Shown: positions 24,605 through 32,094 of the stretch, piece by piece
How positions within the stretch are numbered: position 1 is the stretch's first letter
Layout: the number at the start of each line of letters is the position of its first letter
NCBI GenBank assembly: GCA_021201535.1
Contig: JAJQEU010000058.1
Location: forward strand, 1-32,094
Direction of reading: 5' to 3'
Source: Clostridiales bacterium
GTDB lineage: Bacteria > Bacillota > Clostridia > Lachnospirales > Lachnospiraceae
Length of the DNA stretch: 32,094 bases
Notes under the pieces: model-generated
The model's input: only the letters and a program-made list of their open reading frames with translations
The model's database searches: none
Told to the model about the DNA's origin: nothing
Position numbers and translations under genes: made by a program

Positions 24605-25843
24605 ATGGGTAGTAAAATACAACTCAAACAGGAAGAAGAACAGATACAGAGCAATCCGTACCGGGAGGATTATCGGCGAAGAAAGGGCATGGAGCCCCGT
24701 AAAAAAAAGCTGCTGCAGCTTCTCATCGCGGCGGCGGCTGTCTATATCATCTATGTGATCGTGCCGCTCCCGGTTGCCAATTCATTGGATTATATCTTTA
24801 CCATTCGTATGTCGCCGGCACAGTACGCGGATGAGCTCAGATCCAGTGTGCAGAGTCTTGGCATTATCCTTTCCGGCCAGGATTTATCAGACACGCTGGG
24901 CTATACCGAGTGGCTTTCGGTTGAGGAGAAGCTCCGCGATATCCTGTGGGGTATATGCGCGCTGGCGGTAGGCGCTGGCCTCTCCGTGACCGGCGCGGTG
25001 TTCCAGGGCAGCTTCCGCAATTCCATCGCTTCACCGACCACTTTAGGGGTGATGAGCGGAGGCACCCTGGGATCGACCATCTACATTATGTGGGGGTCGG
25101 CGTGGTTCGGCGGAGGGATCGGAAATCAGCTGAGTGAGTTCACCGGTATGAGCTCGCTGGGGGCCGGAAAGTTCCTCTTTGTTCTGATCGGATGCTTCGG
25201 GGCGGTGCTGTTCACAGGAGGCGTGGCGAAGCTGGCGAGCCGGGGCGGCAGAATCTCCATGGTGACGCTGATTGTGGTCGGCATGGTGTTTTCCACGGCA
25301 GTCAGCACTGTCTCTCAGTATATACAGATGTACGTTAACACGACAGATCCTTACGGCTCGAAGGCAGCGCAGCTGCAGACGGCCATGGCGGGCCGTATGA
25401 GCGAAGGCGCGGTGTGGATCGTGGTGGTGGTGGTCGCGGCCGTCGTGACATTTCTGATCCTGTCGGCCAAGCGGCTGAATCTGATCGTCTTCGGTGAGGA
25501 TGAGGCGCGTGCCATGGGGATCAACGTGAGTCGCACCCGGAATATCATGATGGCGCTTTGCACGGTGATGACAGCCGTGATCATCGCCGCCTGCGGCGGA
25601 ATCGGATTTGTCGGTCTGATCATCCCGCATATCACGCGGCGGGTGGTCGGCTCGGATTTCCGCTATCTGCTGCCGGGCTGCGTGATGATCGGCGGTATAT
25701 TTGTGCTGATCTGTCAGTGGATTCCGCCGATTTCCTGGATGTCGTCGGCGCATGTCAGCGACTATACCAGCATTGTGGGTGGTGCCGTGTTCCTCTTCAT
25801 GATCATACGAAACAGGAGGCAGAGCCATGCGGATTGGGCTTAA
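24605..25843 (+). CDS. FecCD-family ABC transporter permease (iron-siderophore/heme type), first
   Basis: The 412-residue inner-membrane subunit has about ten hydrophobic segments and FecCD marks: VTGAVFQGSFRNSIASPTTLGV after the second segment, LNLIVFGEDEARAMGINVSRTR (coupling loop) and GGIGFVGLIIPHITRRVVGSDFR, the family signature. It starts with an unusually long charged cytosolic head (about 35 residues) and has an extended outer loop (about 55-105). ATG 24605 is preferred, 9 bases from AGGCGG; an in-frame GTG at 24599 is only 3 bases away. It overlaps the second permease gene by 17 bases. Confidence 0.9.
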   Translation: MGSKIQLKQEEEQIQSNPYREDYRRRKGMEPRKKKLLQLLIAAAAVYIIYVIVPLPVANSLDYIFTIRMSPAQYADELRSSVQSLGIILSGQDLSDTLGYTEWLSVEEKLRDILWGICALAVGAGLSVTGAVFQGSFRNSIASPTTLGVMSGGTLGSTIYIMWGSAWFGGGIGNQLSEFTGMSSLGAGKFLFVLIGCFGAVLFTGGVAKLASRGGRISMVTLIVVGMVFSTAVSTVSQYIQMYVNTTDPYGSKAAQLQTAMAGRMSEGAVWIVVVVVAAVVTFLILSAKRLNLIVFGEDEARAMGINVSRTRNIMMALCTVMTAVIIAACGGIGFVGLIIPHITRRVVGSDFRYLLPGCVMIGGIFVLICQWIPPISWMSSAHVSDYTSIVGGAVFLFMIIRNRRQSHADWA

Positions 25844-26945
25844 AGAATCGATTGAAATTAAAAAAGAGGACAACCGATTGTTCCGGCGGAATATGCTGAT
25901 CCTTGTTCTGGTTACCGTTGCAGCTTTTCTGGTGTTTATGAACGCCTATAACTATGCGGCCTGGAAACCTCCGGCCTACACGTGGAGCTGTATCCGGACC
26001 TGGTTCGCCTATGCCTGGGCGACGGTCACGAATCAGCCCCGACTGGATATCATTGAGAGATATCCGGTCGGGTACTCACACACCTTTTCCAATATTAAAA
26101 GCCTGTTTATGGCGATGGGCTGCGGGGCGCTGCTGGCGCTCTCCGGCAATATCTTTCAGAACGTGTTCCGCAATCCGATGGCGGCGCCCACAATGCTGGG
26201 GGTCAACACCGGGGTGCAGGCGGGAATGCTCTACCTGGTTGTCGTCTATGGCGGTGCGGCTTTGAACATGACAAAAGAGCGTTATCTCATCTGCTATCTC
26301 GGTGCGGCCATTATGCTGGCGGCCATCATGCTCTTCGGCAAGCTGGCGTCGGGGCGAGGGCGGTTCGCTGTGGAGGATCTGATTCTCGTGGGCGTCGCTC
26401 TCTCACAGATCGTCGGAGCGGTGCTGTCCGGCTATACGAACGGCATGGATACCGACGTCCTCGCTATCTACCAGATGGTCTCCATGGGGACATCCCTGCA
26501 GACAGACTGGATCTCCATCCTCTGGCTGCTGATCGCGTTCAGCGCGAGCGTCATCCCCATGTATCTGTTGCGGTTCTCGTTCAATGTGGTATCCTTCACA
26601 CCGGACGAGACGAAGGGGCTGGGAGTTGACTCCGGCATCTTCCGGTTTATCACGCTGATCATCGGCACCTTTATGGTGACGGCGGCGATGGTTCACTGCG
26701 GCGTGATCGGCATGCTGGCGCTGGCGGTACCTCATATGGGCAGAGCCTTTTTCGGGTCGGATTTCCGGAAACAGTTCTGGGCGAACCTGCTGCTGGGGGC
26801 GCTGCTTCTGATGATCTGCCGGGGCGTGGTTATCCTGATGCCGCGCGTGCTGGGGCAGTATTTCCCGATCAGCATCATCGTCAACATCATGGTGCCGCCG
26901 ATCTTCGCGCTGTTTCTGGCGAAATCAAAGAGGGGGTGGGAGTGA
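25827..26945 (+). CDS. FecCD-family ABC transporter permease, second
   Basis: The 372-residue partner permease shares the family pattern: LSGNIFQNVFRNPMAAPTMLGVNTG, VVSFTPDETKGLGVDSGIFR (coupling loop) and HCGVIGMLALAVPHMGRAFFGSDFRKQF. FecC/FecD-type importers work as a heterodimer, and two different permease genes in a row fit that. A good ACAGGAGG precedes the ATG within the first permease gene. The stop TGA shares a base with the ATPase start. Confidence 0.9.
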   Translation: MRIGLKESIEIKKEDNRLFRRNMLILVLVTVAAFLVFMNAYNYAAWKPPAYTWSCIRTWFAYAWATVTNQPRLDIIERYPVGYSHTFSNIKSLFMAMGCGALLALSGNIFQNVFRNPMAAPTMLGVNTGVQAGMLYLVVVYGGAALNMTKERYLICYLGAAIMLAAIMLFGKLASGRGRFAVEDLILVGVALSQIVGAVLSGYTNGMDTDVLAIYQMVSMGTSLQTDWISILWLLIAFSASVIPMYLLRFSFNVVSFTPDETKGLGVDSGIFRFITLIIGTFMVTAAMVHCGVIGMLALAVPHMGRAFFGSDFRKQFWANLLLGALLLMICRGVVILMPRVLGQYFPISIIVNIMVPPIFALFLAKSKRGWE

Positions 26946-27727
26946 TGAAACTCGAACTGAAACGCGTGAGCGTCGGCTACGACGTCGCGGAGCCGGTGCT
27001 CGAGGATATCAATTTTTCCGTGGATACCGGGGAGATCTGCTGTATCCTCGGACCGAACGGTGTGGGAAAGACGACACTGTTCCGGAGTATTCTGAAGTTT
27101 ATGCCGGTTCTGAACGGAGAGATCCGCATAGACGGAAAGGACATACGAGCATGGCCGCACGCTGTCATGGCGAAATATATGGCCTATGTGGCACAGTATC
27201 ACAACCCGCCCTTCCCCTACGAGGTGAAGGATGTGGTTCTTCTGGGCCGGGTCAACAGCACACGCTATTTCGGGCAGCCGGACCGGCAGGATTACGAGAT
27301 CGCGGAGAACGCGATGAAGGATATGGGGATCCATCATCTGCGGAACCGTTACTACACTGACATCTCCGGCGGGGAGCGGCAGCTGGTCATGATCGCGCGG
27401 GCGCTCGCACAGCAGCCGAGCTTCCTCGTCCTGGATGAGCCGACGGCAAATCTGGATTACGGCAATACGATCCGGGTGCTCCATGAGATACGCCGGCTGA
27501 CGGATCTCGGCTACGGGGTCATCATGACGACGCACAACCCCGACCATCCGTTTTACTGCAACGCGAAGGTGGCGCTGCTTACAAGAAGCAGCCCGCTGCT
27601 GTACGGCAGCGCGGTGGACGTGGTAACGGAGAAAAATATGCGGGATGCCTACGGCGTCGGTATCGGAGTCGTGGAATATATCAACAAACAAGGCGTAAGA
27701 ATGCGATTGTGTGCACCGGAGACCTAA
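26945..27727 (+). CDS. FecE/FhuC-type ABC transporter ATP-binding protein
   Basis: The 260-residue ATPase powers the importer. Walker A is GPNGVGKTT (36-44), the Q-loop is VAQYHNPPF (Q84), the signature is SGGERQ (141-146), Walker B is LVLDEPTANLD (161-171) and the switch histidine is H197 (TTHNPDH). All are intact. The start ATG overlaps the permease stop (TGATG), behind GGGGTGGGAG. The last 13 codons (QGVRMRLCAPET plus stop) recur 104 bp downstream in diverged form. No substrate-binding protein gene is present before or after. Confidence 0.92.
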   Translation: MKLELKRVSVGYDVAEPVLEDINFSVDTGEICCILGPNGVGKTTLFRSILKFMPVLNGEIRIDGKDIRAWPHAVMAKYMAYVAQYHNPPFPYEVKDVVLLGRVNSTRYFGQPDRQDYEIAENAMKDMGIHHLRNRYYTDISGGERQLVMIARALAQQPSFLVLDEPTANLDYGNTIRVLHEIRRLTDLGYGVIMTTHNPDHPFYCNAKVALLTRSSPLLYGSAVDVVTEKNMRDAYGVGIGVVEYINKQGVRMRLCAPET

Positions 27728-27752
27728 AATCCACTTTCAAACCCAGCCAAAA

Positions 27753-27772
27753 CCCACCCGTTAACGGGTGGG
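27753..27772. repeat. 20-bp perfect palindrome after the ABC ATPase gene
   Basis: CCCACCCGTT joined to AACGGGTGGG is a perfect palindrome 25 bp after the stop. It is followed by two tandem copies of a 12-14 base unit, GTGGGATTCGAC (27768-27779 and 27782-27793). It may act as a terminator without a T-run, or be part of a transposable end. Confidence 0.6.
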
Positions 27773-27792
27773 ATTCGACGAGTGGGATTCGA

Positions 27793-27831
27793 CAGGGAGT
27801 GCGGATGCGATTGTGTGTACCGGAAACATAG
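27793..27831 (+). pseudogene. Diverged second copy of the ATPase gene 3' end
   Basis: These 13 codons read QGVRMRLCVPET plus stop, matching the true end of the ATPase gene (27689-27727) with one amino-acid change. Within the 12 shared codons the DNA differs at 8 positions and 7 of these are silent. That means the copy diverged while it was still coding, so it is the tail of a related gene, not a recent slip duplication. The body of that gene is missing. Confidence 0.65.
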
Positions 27832-27842
27832 TCTGCAAGAAG

Positions 27843-27964
27843 TCCGCCCGTTTAAGGGCGGAAGCAGAAAACAGAAAATCGCCCACAGGGCGAAAATGGG
27901 GAGATATAGATTGTACAAAACAGACAGCAGGAGGAAGCAGAAAGATACCCGACCTTTAAAGGGT
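27843..27964. repeat. Palindrome cluster before the MoxR gene
   Basis: TCCGCCC-GTTTAA-GGGCGGA (27843-27862), TCGCCC-ACA-GGGCGA (27879-27893) and CCTTTAAAGG (27953-27962, inside a longer imperfect dyad) follow one another. The first and last share the plan C-run, TTTAA, G-run, GGAA with the palindrome at 27753. No gene is visible between 27832 and 28011. The MoxR ribosome binding site AAGGAGGAAG closes the stretch. Confidence 0.55.
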
Positions 27965-28011
27965 GGAACTTATGGGGAGGCCACAGGTACAAAAATAAGG
28001 AGGAAGCGGAT

Positions 28012-28986
28012 ATGAGCTTAACACAGGAACAGGTACAGCAGGGCAGTTCCGTTCTGAATCGCATTATGGATAATATCGAGACTGTCATCATAGGAAAACG
28101 GGAGGCCGTGGAGCTGGTGACGCTCGCCATGGTGAGCAACGGGCACGTGCTGGTGGAGGATGTGCCGGGCGTGGGCAAGACCAGCCTGATCACTTCCCTG
28201 GCGAAGACGATCGACTGCGGGTTCTCCCGCATCCAGTTCACGCCGGATATCATGCCGTCGGACGTGACCGGATTCTCGATTTTCAACCAGAAAGATCGGG
28301 ATTTTGAGTTCCGTCCCGGCGCGGTGATGAGCAATGTCATCCTCGCGGACGAGATCAACCGCGCTTCCGCGAAGACCCAGTCGGCGCTGCTGGAGGTCAT
28401 GGAGGAGCGCCAGGTTACGGTGGACGGGCACACCTATCCCATGCAGGAGCCGTTCATGGTGCTCGCGACACAGAATCCGCTGGAGTCCTACGGCACCTAC
28501 CCGTTGCCGGAGGCGCAGATCGACCGTTTCCTGATCAAGATTTCCATCGGTTATCCATCCTTCGAGCAGGAGGCGAAGGTCGTAAAGATGGGGAAGGCTT
28601 CGAAGCAGGCGATCGGCCCGGTTGTAAAGGGCAGGGATATTCTGGCGGTGCGGGAACTGGCGGAACAGGTCTTTGTCCACGACATGATCATCGATTACAT
28701 CGTGCAGATCGTCACCGCCACACGGAATTATGCGGATATCCAGATCGGCGCATCCCCGCGCGGCTGCATTGCGCTCTTTAACCTGGCGAAATCGTATGCC
28801 CTTTATCGTGGCAGAAATTATGTGCAGCCGGATGATGTGAAATATCTGGCGCCCTTCGTCCTCTGCCACCGCATTACCCTGATGCAGGAGGCAAAGATCG
28901 ACGGCAAGACGCCGCAGCGGGTGATGGACGAAATCCTCGGAAGCATCGCCGTGCCGACCAACGAGAACAAATATCAGCCGATCTAG
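28012..28986 (+). CDS. MoxR-family AAA+ ATPase
   Basis: The 324-residue ATPase has Walker A EDVPGVGKTS (49-58), Walker B VILADEINRAS (109-119), sensor 1 LATQNP (152-157) and sensor 2 GASPRG (246-251). MoxR proteins act as chaperones or maturation factors for partner proteins, commonly encoded with DUF58 and transglutaminase-like membrane proteins. That is the order here, so all three likely act together at the envelope. AAGGAGG sits before the start. Confidence 0.95.
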   Translation: MSLTQEQVQQGSSVLNRIMDNIETVIIGKREAVELVTLAMVSNGHVLVEDVPGVGKTSLITSLAKTIDCGFSRIQFTPDIMPSDVTGFSIFNQKDRDFEFRPGAVMSNVILADEINRASAKTQSALLEVMEERQVTVDGHTYPMQEPFMVLATQNPLESYGTYPLPEAQIDRFLIKISIGYPSFEQEAKVVKMGKASKQAIGPVVKGRDILAVRELAEQVFVHDMIIDYIVQIVTATRNYADIQIGASPRGCIALFNLAKSYALYRGRNYVQPDDVKYLAPFVLCHRITLMQEAKIDGKTPQRVMDEILGSIAVPTNENKYQPI

Positions 28987-28998
28987 AGGTGGGACAGT

Positions 28999-30318
28999 AT
29001 GGATCTGAACATCGAACGCCCGGTAAAAACGAAACCGGGGGCATACCGAAAAGATAAACGTGTCCGGCGCCGCCGAGTCAAAAATCTGGAGCGCCGGAGG
29101 AAAATCCGGCTGACAGTCACCTGTGCGGTGCTGCTCGCCGTCTCCGTGGTGCCGGCCGTATTTGTCAATACGGTCATCGGATATCTGCCGGTCTTTATGG
29201 TGGGGCTGCTTATCGCACTGTCGTTCATTTACCTGCAGTGCCTGCGGCGCGCGCTGGTCTTTGAGGAAAAATCGGAATTCAATAACTGCAGGAGGGGGAC
29301 GGCGAGCGCCTTTTCCATCCGGGTGAAAAACCGGTCGCCGCTGGTCTATCCGAAGCTGGAGGTGTTTTTCTATATATCGGATCTCTTTGGGGGAGAGGAC
29401 GATATTACCTCCACGACCATCACGCTGTCGCCTTTTGAGGACAGGATCTTCGAGTTCAACGTGCAGTTCGAGCACATCGGAACCTACGAGGCGGGTCTGA
29501 ATAAAGTGGTCATCCAGGATCTGTTCGGTTTTTTCCAGAAAACACTGCCGAACACGAGCCGCTATGAGATTCAGGTGGCGCCGAAAGTCTATGACCTGGC
29601 CAGGCTGAATATCTCGAACCGCGCATTTTCGGAGAGCCGGAACATGCTGAAGCCGACTTCCATGGACGGCACGGACTATACCGGCGTCCGGGAGTATGTC
29701 ATCGGCGACCCGATCAAAAATATTCACTGGAAGCTGTCTGCCCGGACCGAGCACTATATGACCCGCCAGTTTGAGAGCTACGGCAATATGGGCGTCTCCA
29801 TTCTCATGGACTTCCAGTGCCCGTCCTGGGACAGGGACAGCATGATGTCCGTGTTCGACGGCGTGGTGGAGACGGCGCTCTCCGCGGAAGCCTACGCGCG
29901 CCGGAACGGCATGGAGGCGGAGCTCCTCTATCTGAATAAAAACGGCGGTCGCAGGCGCTATATCTCACGCAATGACGAAGGTCATGCGGAGCTGGTCGCG
30001 GATGTGCCGAAGATCACGGCGGAGAAGCTGCAGAAGAGCGCTTTACAATTGCTCCGCGAGGAGGGGAACGCCGCTTACTCGAAGAGCAATCTCGCTTTCA
30101 TCACCGGCAATGTCACGCCGCAGCTGCCGCGGACGCTGATGGATATTAAGGCGAGGCGGAAGAATCCGATCCTGTTTGTTGTCCTTCCCAATATACTGAC
30201 GGGTGAGGAGCGGCAGAAATACTTAAAGCCTCTGCGCGGCCTGGATTACGCGGGCATTCCCTACTATGTGATCGGGGAGGCGCAGGAGCTGATGGGAGGT
30301 GAGCGCCGTGTTTCCTAG
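28999..30318 (+). CDS. DUF58 domain membrane protein
   Basis: The 439-residue protein has a strongly basic cytosolic head (RKDKRVRRRRVKNLERRRK, about 17-36) and two membrane segments (about 38-58 and 62-81). After these comes a long region with the DUF58 core DYTGVREYVIGDP (226-238) and IHWKLSARTEHYMTRQFES (242-260), then a vWA-like part without a clear metal site. Such proteins are thought to be MoxR partners. It follows the MoxR gene by 12 bp, behind GAGGTGGG, and its end overlaps the next gene. Confidence 0.92.
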   Translation: MDLNIERPVKTKPGAYRKDKRVRRRRVKNLERRRKIRLTVTCAVLLAVSVVPAVFVNTVIGYLPVFMVGLLIALSFIYLQCLRRALVFEEKSEFNNCRRGTASAFSIRVKNRSPLVYPKLEVFFYISDLFGGEDDITSTTITLSPFEDRIFEFNVQFEHIGTYEAGLNKVVIQDLFGFFQKTLPNTSRYEIQVAPKVYDLARLNISNRAFSESRNMLKPTSMDGTDYTGVREYVIGDPIKNIHWKLSARTEHYMTRQFESYGNMGVSILMDFQCPSWDRDSMMSVFDGVVETALSAEAYARRNGMEAELLYLNKNGGRRRYISRNDEGHAELVADVPKITAEKLQKSALQLLREEGNAAYSKSNLAFITGNVTPQLPRTLMDIKARRKNPILFVVLPNILTGEERQKYLKPLRGLDYAGIPYYVIGEAQELMGGERRVS

Positions 30319-31648
30319 ATATCTGAAAAGCTCCGTGTACAGTTTTCTGCTCTGCTGCGTGATGTCCTGGAGCCTCGCGCAGATGTGCTTTCTCGGATTT
30401 TATGTGAATGAGGAGCAGCAATACAATCTGCCGCTGCTTCTGGCTGTCGTGATCATTTTAAATGTCATCCTCTGGCTGGTGTCCTTCGGGAAACGGACCA
30501 TGGCGGGTGGTGTGATCGGCTTTGTCGCCGCCATCGTGATCGTGCTCGTTTACCTGAGCGTCAGCGGGAACATGCTGACGGCGTTTACGGATACCGCGGA
30601 CAGCCCGAACCCGTATCTGTATTACATGATCTGCTTTGTGGTGATCGTGGGGGTATGGCTTCTGGCATCCACACGGCGCGGAACCCTGGTTCTGATGCCG
30701 CTGGGCGCACTGGTCGCCGCGCTGATCCAGTATCTCTACCACAACAATCATTTCCTGTGGCTTGCACTCTTTCTGATCGCCTGCATGGTGAACCTGGCGC
30801 TGAAAAACTATCAGAATCAGGTGCTGCACTATGGAAACCGGAACAGTTCCTTCGGGCGGACCGCGCTGGTGGCGCTGGTCTGCGTGCTCGCCGCGTTCCT
30901 CATCGGAACCGGGGCGTTTTACGGGATCGTCAGTCCCTTAAACCCGCCCGCGAAAAAGCTGGAGCTGTTCACACATGATATGACGCAGACGCCGCTCGAC
31001 CGGATGGGGCTGGCGAGCGAAGTGAAGGTGATGGATCCGGATCACAAATCGGACGTGATCGAGGAGGTACCCGGCGTCAGCGGCTCTGAGAGCAGCCAGA
31101 CTGCGGCGGACGACGACGGGGGAATCGTCGGAGACGAGATCGACGAGGACTCCGAGATGGACAATGCGTCGAACCTGTTCTCGCAGGACGCCGAGAACGA
31201 TGAACTGGACGCGATCAGCTATAACCGTCTGAAAAAAGTCATATGGACGACAATTCTTGTAATTGTCATTCTGGCGGCTGCCGCAATCGTGCTGAAAGTG
31301 GTTTCCCACCGGATGTGGCTGCAGAGGATTCAGAAAAAATCCCGGAAGGAACAGATCTCGGCGATGTACCATCTCTTTCTGCGCAAGTTCGGTCAGATCA
31401 GGGAGGGAAAAAACCGGGAGGAGACGCCGTATGAATACGCCAGAAGAGCGGAAGTCAATCTCGCATCCTTTGTCACGTCTCACGCAGATTTTTATGAGAT
31501 TACAGACATTTTTGTCCGCTCCGAATACAGCGCGGACGGTATTACCGGGGAGGAGTATGAAAAGTTTACGGAATATTACCGGAATATTTTCCGGTGTCTC
31601 AGACAGTATCTGGGACTGCGGTGGATATTAAAGTTCTTTTTGTTATAG
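30308..31648 (+). CDS. TgpA-like membrane protein with DUF4129, no transglutaminase core
   Basis: The protein has about 446 residues: seven predicted membrane segments in the first 210, an acidic outer stretch (about 240-303, DDDGGIVGDEIDEDSEMDN), an eighth segment (312-331) and a cytosolic tail like DUF4129 (ETPYEYARR near 372-380). In TgpA-type proteins of MoxR-DUF58 operons a transglutaminase domain of about 150-250 residues stands in the outer stretch; its Cys-His-Asp core is absent here. The start is GTG 30308 behind GGGAGGTGA. An in-frame GTG at 30299 is the alternative. It overlaps the DUF58 gene by 11 bases. Confidence 0.75.
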   Translation: MFPRYLKSSVYSFLLCCVMSWSLAQMCFLGFYVNEEQQYNLPLLLAVVIILNVILWLVSFGKRTMAGGVIGFVAAIVIVLVYLSVSGNMLTAFTDTADSPNPYLYYMICFVVIVGVWLLASTRRGTLVLMPLGALVAALIQYLYHNNHFLWLALFLIACMVNLALKNYQNQVLHYGNRNSSFGRTALVALVCVLAAFLIGTGAFYGIVSPLNPPAKKLELFTHDMTQTPLDRMGLASEVKVMDPDHKSDVIEEVPGVSGSESSQTAADDDGGIVGDEIDEDSEMDNASNLFSQDAENDELDAISYNRLKKVIWTTILVIVILAAAAIVLKVVSHRMWLQRIQKKSRKEQISAMYHLFLRKFGQIREGKNREETPYEYARRAEVNLASFVTSHADFYEITDIFVRSEYSADGITGEEYEKFTEYYRNIFRCLRQYLGLRWILKFFLL

Positions 31649-31664
31649 TGATGGAAATACGAAG

Positions 31665-31678
31665 CCTGTCTGTACAGG
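31665..31678 (+). other. Small stem-loop after the DUF4129 gene
   Basis: CCTGT-CTGT-ACAGG lies 17 bases after the stop. There is no T-run. A longer alternative pairs AGCCTG (31663-31668) with CAGGCT (31716-31721). The stretch 31649-31804 contains no gene I can support. Confidence 0.35.
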
Positions 31679-31804
31679 TACGTTAGCATGAAATGAGCGA
31701 TATGTGTTATGTATGCAGGCTGTTCGATTATGCCATGCGGGACGATTCCTGGCGAAACGGTTCATAAGCGACAAAGCTCAAAGGTAAGATATACGGGAAA
31801 AGGC

Positions 31805-31850
31805 GGCGCATGTGCCGGAGAAGATCCGGAACATGCGCCGTTACTTTTCT
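31805..31850 (+). terminator. Probable intrinsic terminator of the MoxR operon
   Basis: GGCGCATGT pairs with ACATGCGCC, then after one mismatch CCGGA pairs with TCCGG around a GAAGA loop (31805-31839). GTTACTTTTCT follows. Outer bases ACGGG and CCCGT can extend the structure. The T-run is broken, so efficiency is uncertain. Confidence 0.65.
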
Positions 31851-31906
31851 CATCCCGTGAAAAGCAACGGAGAATCCGTAAGCCTGAATTGAACTTGAAA
31901 TTCAAA

Positions 31907-31935
31907 TTGAAATCCACGAAAAATTATGCTATGCT
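31907..31935 (+). promoter_or_regulatory. Promoter at the right edge
   Basis: TTGAAA (31907-31912) and TATGCT (31930-31935) are 17 bp apart. TATGCT is also the left arm of a dyad with AGCATA about 10 bases further, so a repressor may bind there. The transcript would run off the window into a gene not seen here. Confidence 0.65.
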
Positions 31936-31999
31936 ATTTGCATAAAAGCATATGATTTCTTATTCTTATTTCTGAAGATTCTGAAGCTCTTTACGTTTC

Positions 32000-32053
32000 A
32001 TTGTAAATCCGTGCTTTTACAATCAACAAGACAAAGCAGGGGGATTTTACAAT
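32000..32053 (+). promoter_or_regulatory. Leader with mutually exclusive hairpins (cut by window edge)
   Basis: ATTGTAAA (32000-32007) can pair with TTTACAAT at 32016-32023 or with the second TTTACAAT at 32046-32053, 30 bases later. The two pairings exclude each other. A GGAGAG motif follows at about 32061-32066, as at the start of some riboswitch aptamers (glycine, tetrahydrofolate), but the window ends too soon to tell. Confidence 0.4.
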
Positions 32054-32094
32054 CAGATGCAGGAGAGCGGGAGGATCTGCCGCACGTAAAGTAC

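Noticed and set aside
27753-27962. CRISPR-like repeats in the palindrome cluster
   Set aside because: The palindromes differ in sequence and spacing, there are no equal-length spacers, and no cas genes are near.
28018-29754. A 578-codon open frame on the minus strand opposite the MoxR and DUF58 genes
   Set aside because: It is fully antisense to two genes with clear family motifs and strong ribosome binding sites, and its translation has no recognisable motif. GC-rich third positions explain the open frame.
31741-31804. GEMM (c-di-GMP) riboswitch-like words GGCGAAACGG and GACAAAGC
   Set aside because: The second half of the aptamer and its pairings are not present and the spacing is wrong. 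The nearby strong hairpin is better explained as a terminator.
31709-31945. A 78-codon frame after the DUF4129 gene
   Set aside because: It runs through the terminator hairpin and promoter, lacks a ribosome binding site, and shows no family pattern.

Overview
The window comes from a member of the Firmicutes, class Clostridia, and most probably the family Lachnospiraceae. The grounds are strong AGGAGG ribosome binding sites, sigma-A type promoters, a zinc-ribbon (type Z) S14, a zinc-type adenylate kinase, rpsD placed inside the alpha operon, an unusually long L17, and several AraC/YesN-type regulators. I could not run a database search, so genus is not assigned.

Layout. (1) Positions 1-5140 are a mixed accessory flank: a VOC/glyoxalase-fold protein, two damaged AraC-type regulator genes joined head to head, a hairpin-rich convergent spacer, a class I SAM methyltransferase and a secreted SGNH/GDSL hydrolase. 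(2) Positions 5141-22248 are the full S10-spc-alpha ribosomal superoperon on the plus strand: rpsJ-rplC-rplD-rplW-rplB-rpsS-rplV-rpsC-rplP-rpmC-rpsQ-rplN-rplX-rplE-rpsN(Z)-rpsH-rplF-rplR-rpsE-rpmD-rplO-secY-adk-map-KOW protein-infA-rpmJ-rpsM-rpsK-rpsD-rpoA-rplQ, closed by a 14-bp-stem intrinsic terminator. (3) Positions 22249-24450 hold a BlaI/MecI-like repressor and a BlaR1/MecR1-like M56 membrane peptidase whose outer domain does not look like a penicillin sensor. (4) Positions 24451-27727 hold a three-gene FecCD-type iron-siderophore or heme ABC importer (two permeases, one ATPase) behind a promoter covered by dyad sequences, with no binding protein in the window. (5) Positions 27728-28011 are a spacer with several palindromes and a second, diverged copy of the 3' end of the ATPase gene. 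(6) Positions 28012-31648 are a MoxR - DUF58 - TgpA-like operon in which the third protein lacks the transglutaminase core. (7) Positions 31649-32094 carry a terminator, a new promoter and the start of a structured leader cut by the window edge.

How it works together. The core makes ribosomal proteins of both subunits, the SecY channel, adenylate kinase, methionine aminopeptidase, IF-1 and the RNA polymerase alpha subunit. It is not evenly packed. Most gaps are under 50 bp, but four are long (rpsJ-rplC 204 bp, infA-rpmJ 198 bp, rpmJ-rpsM 325 bp, rpoA-rplQ 278 bp), and rpsJ has a leader of about 217 nt. The leaders of rpsJ, rpsM and rplQ fold by eye into closed multi-stem RNAs with perfect helices of 7-13 bp, and the rplQ leader contains the same structural module twice. 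These are the best candidates for undescribed biology here: cis-acting RNA elements that could let ribosomal proteins (S4 for the rpsM leader, L17 for the rplQ leader) feed back on their own operons.
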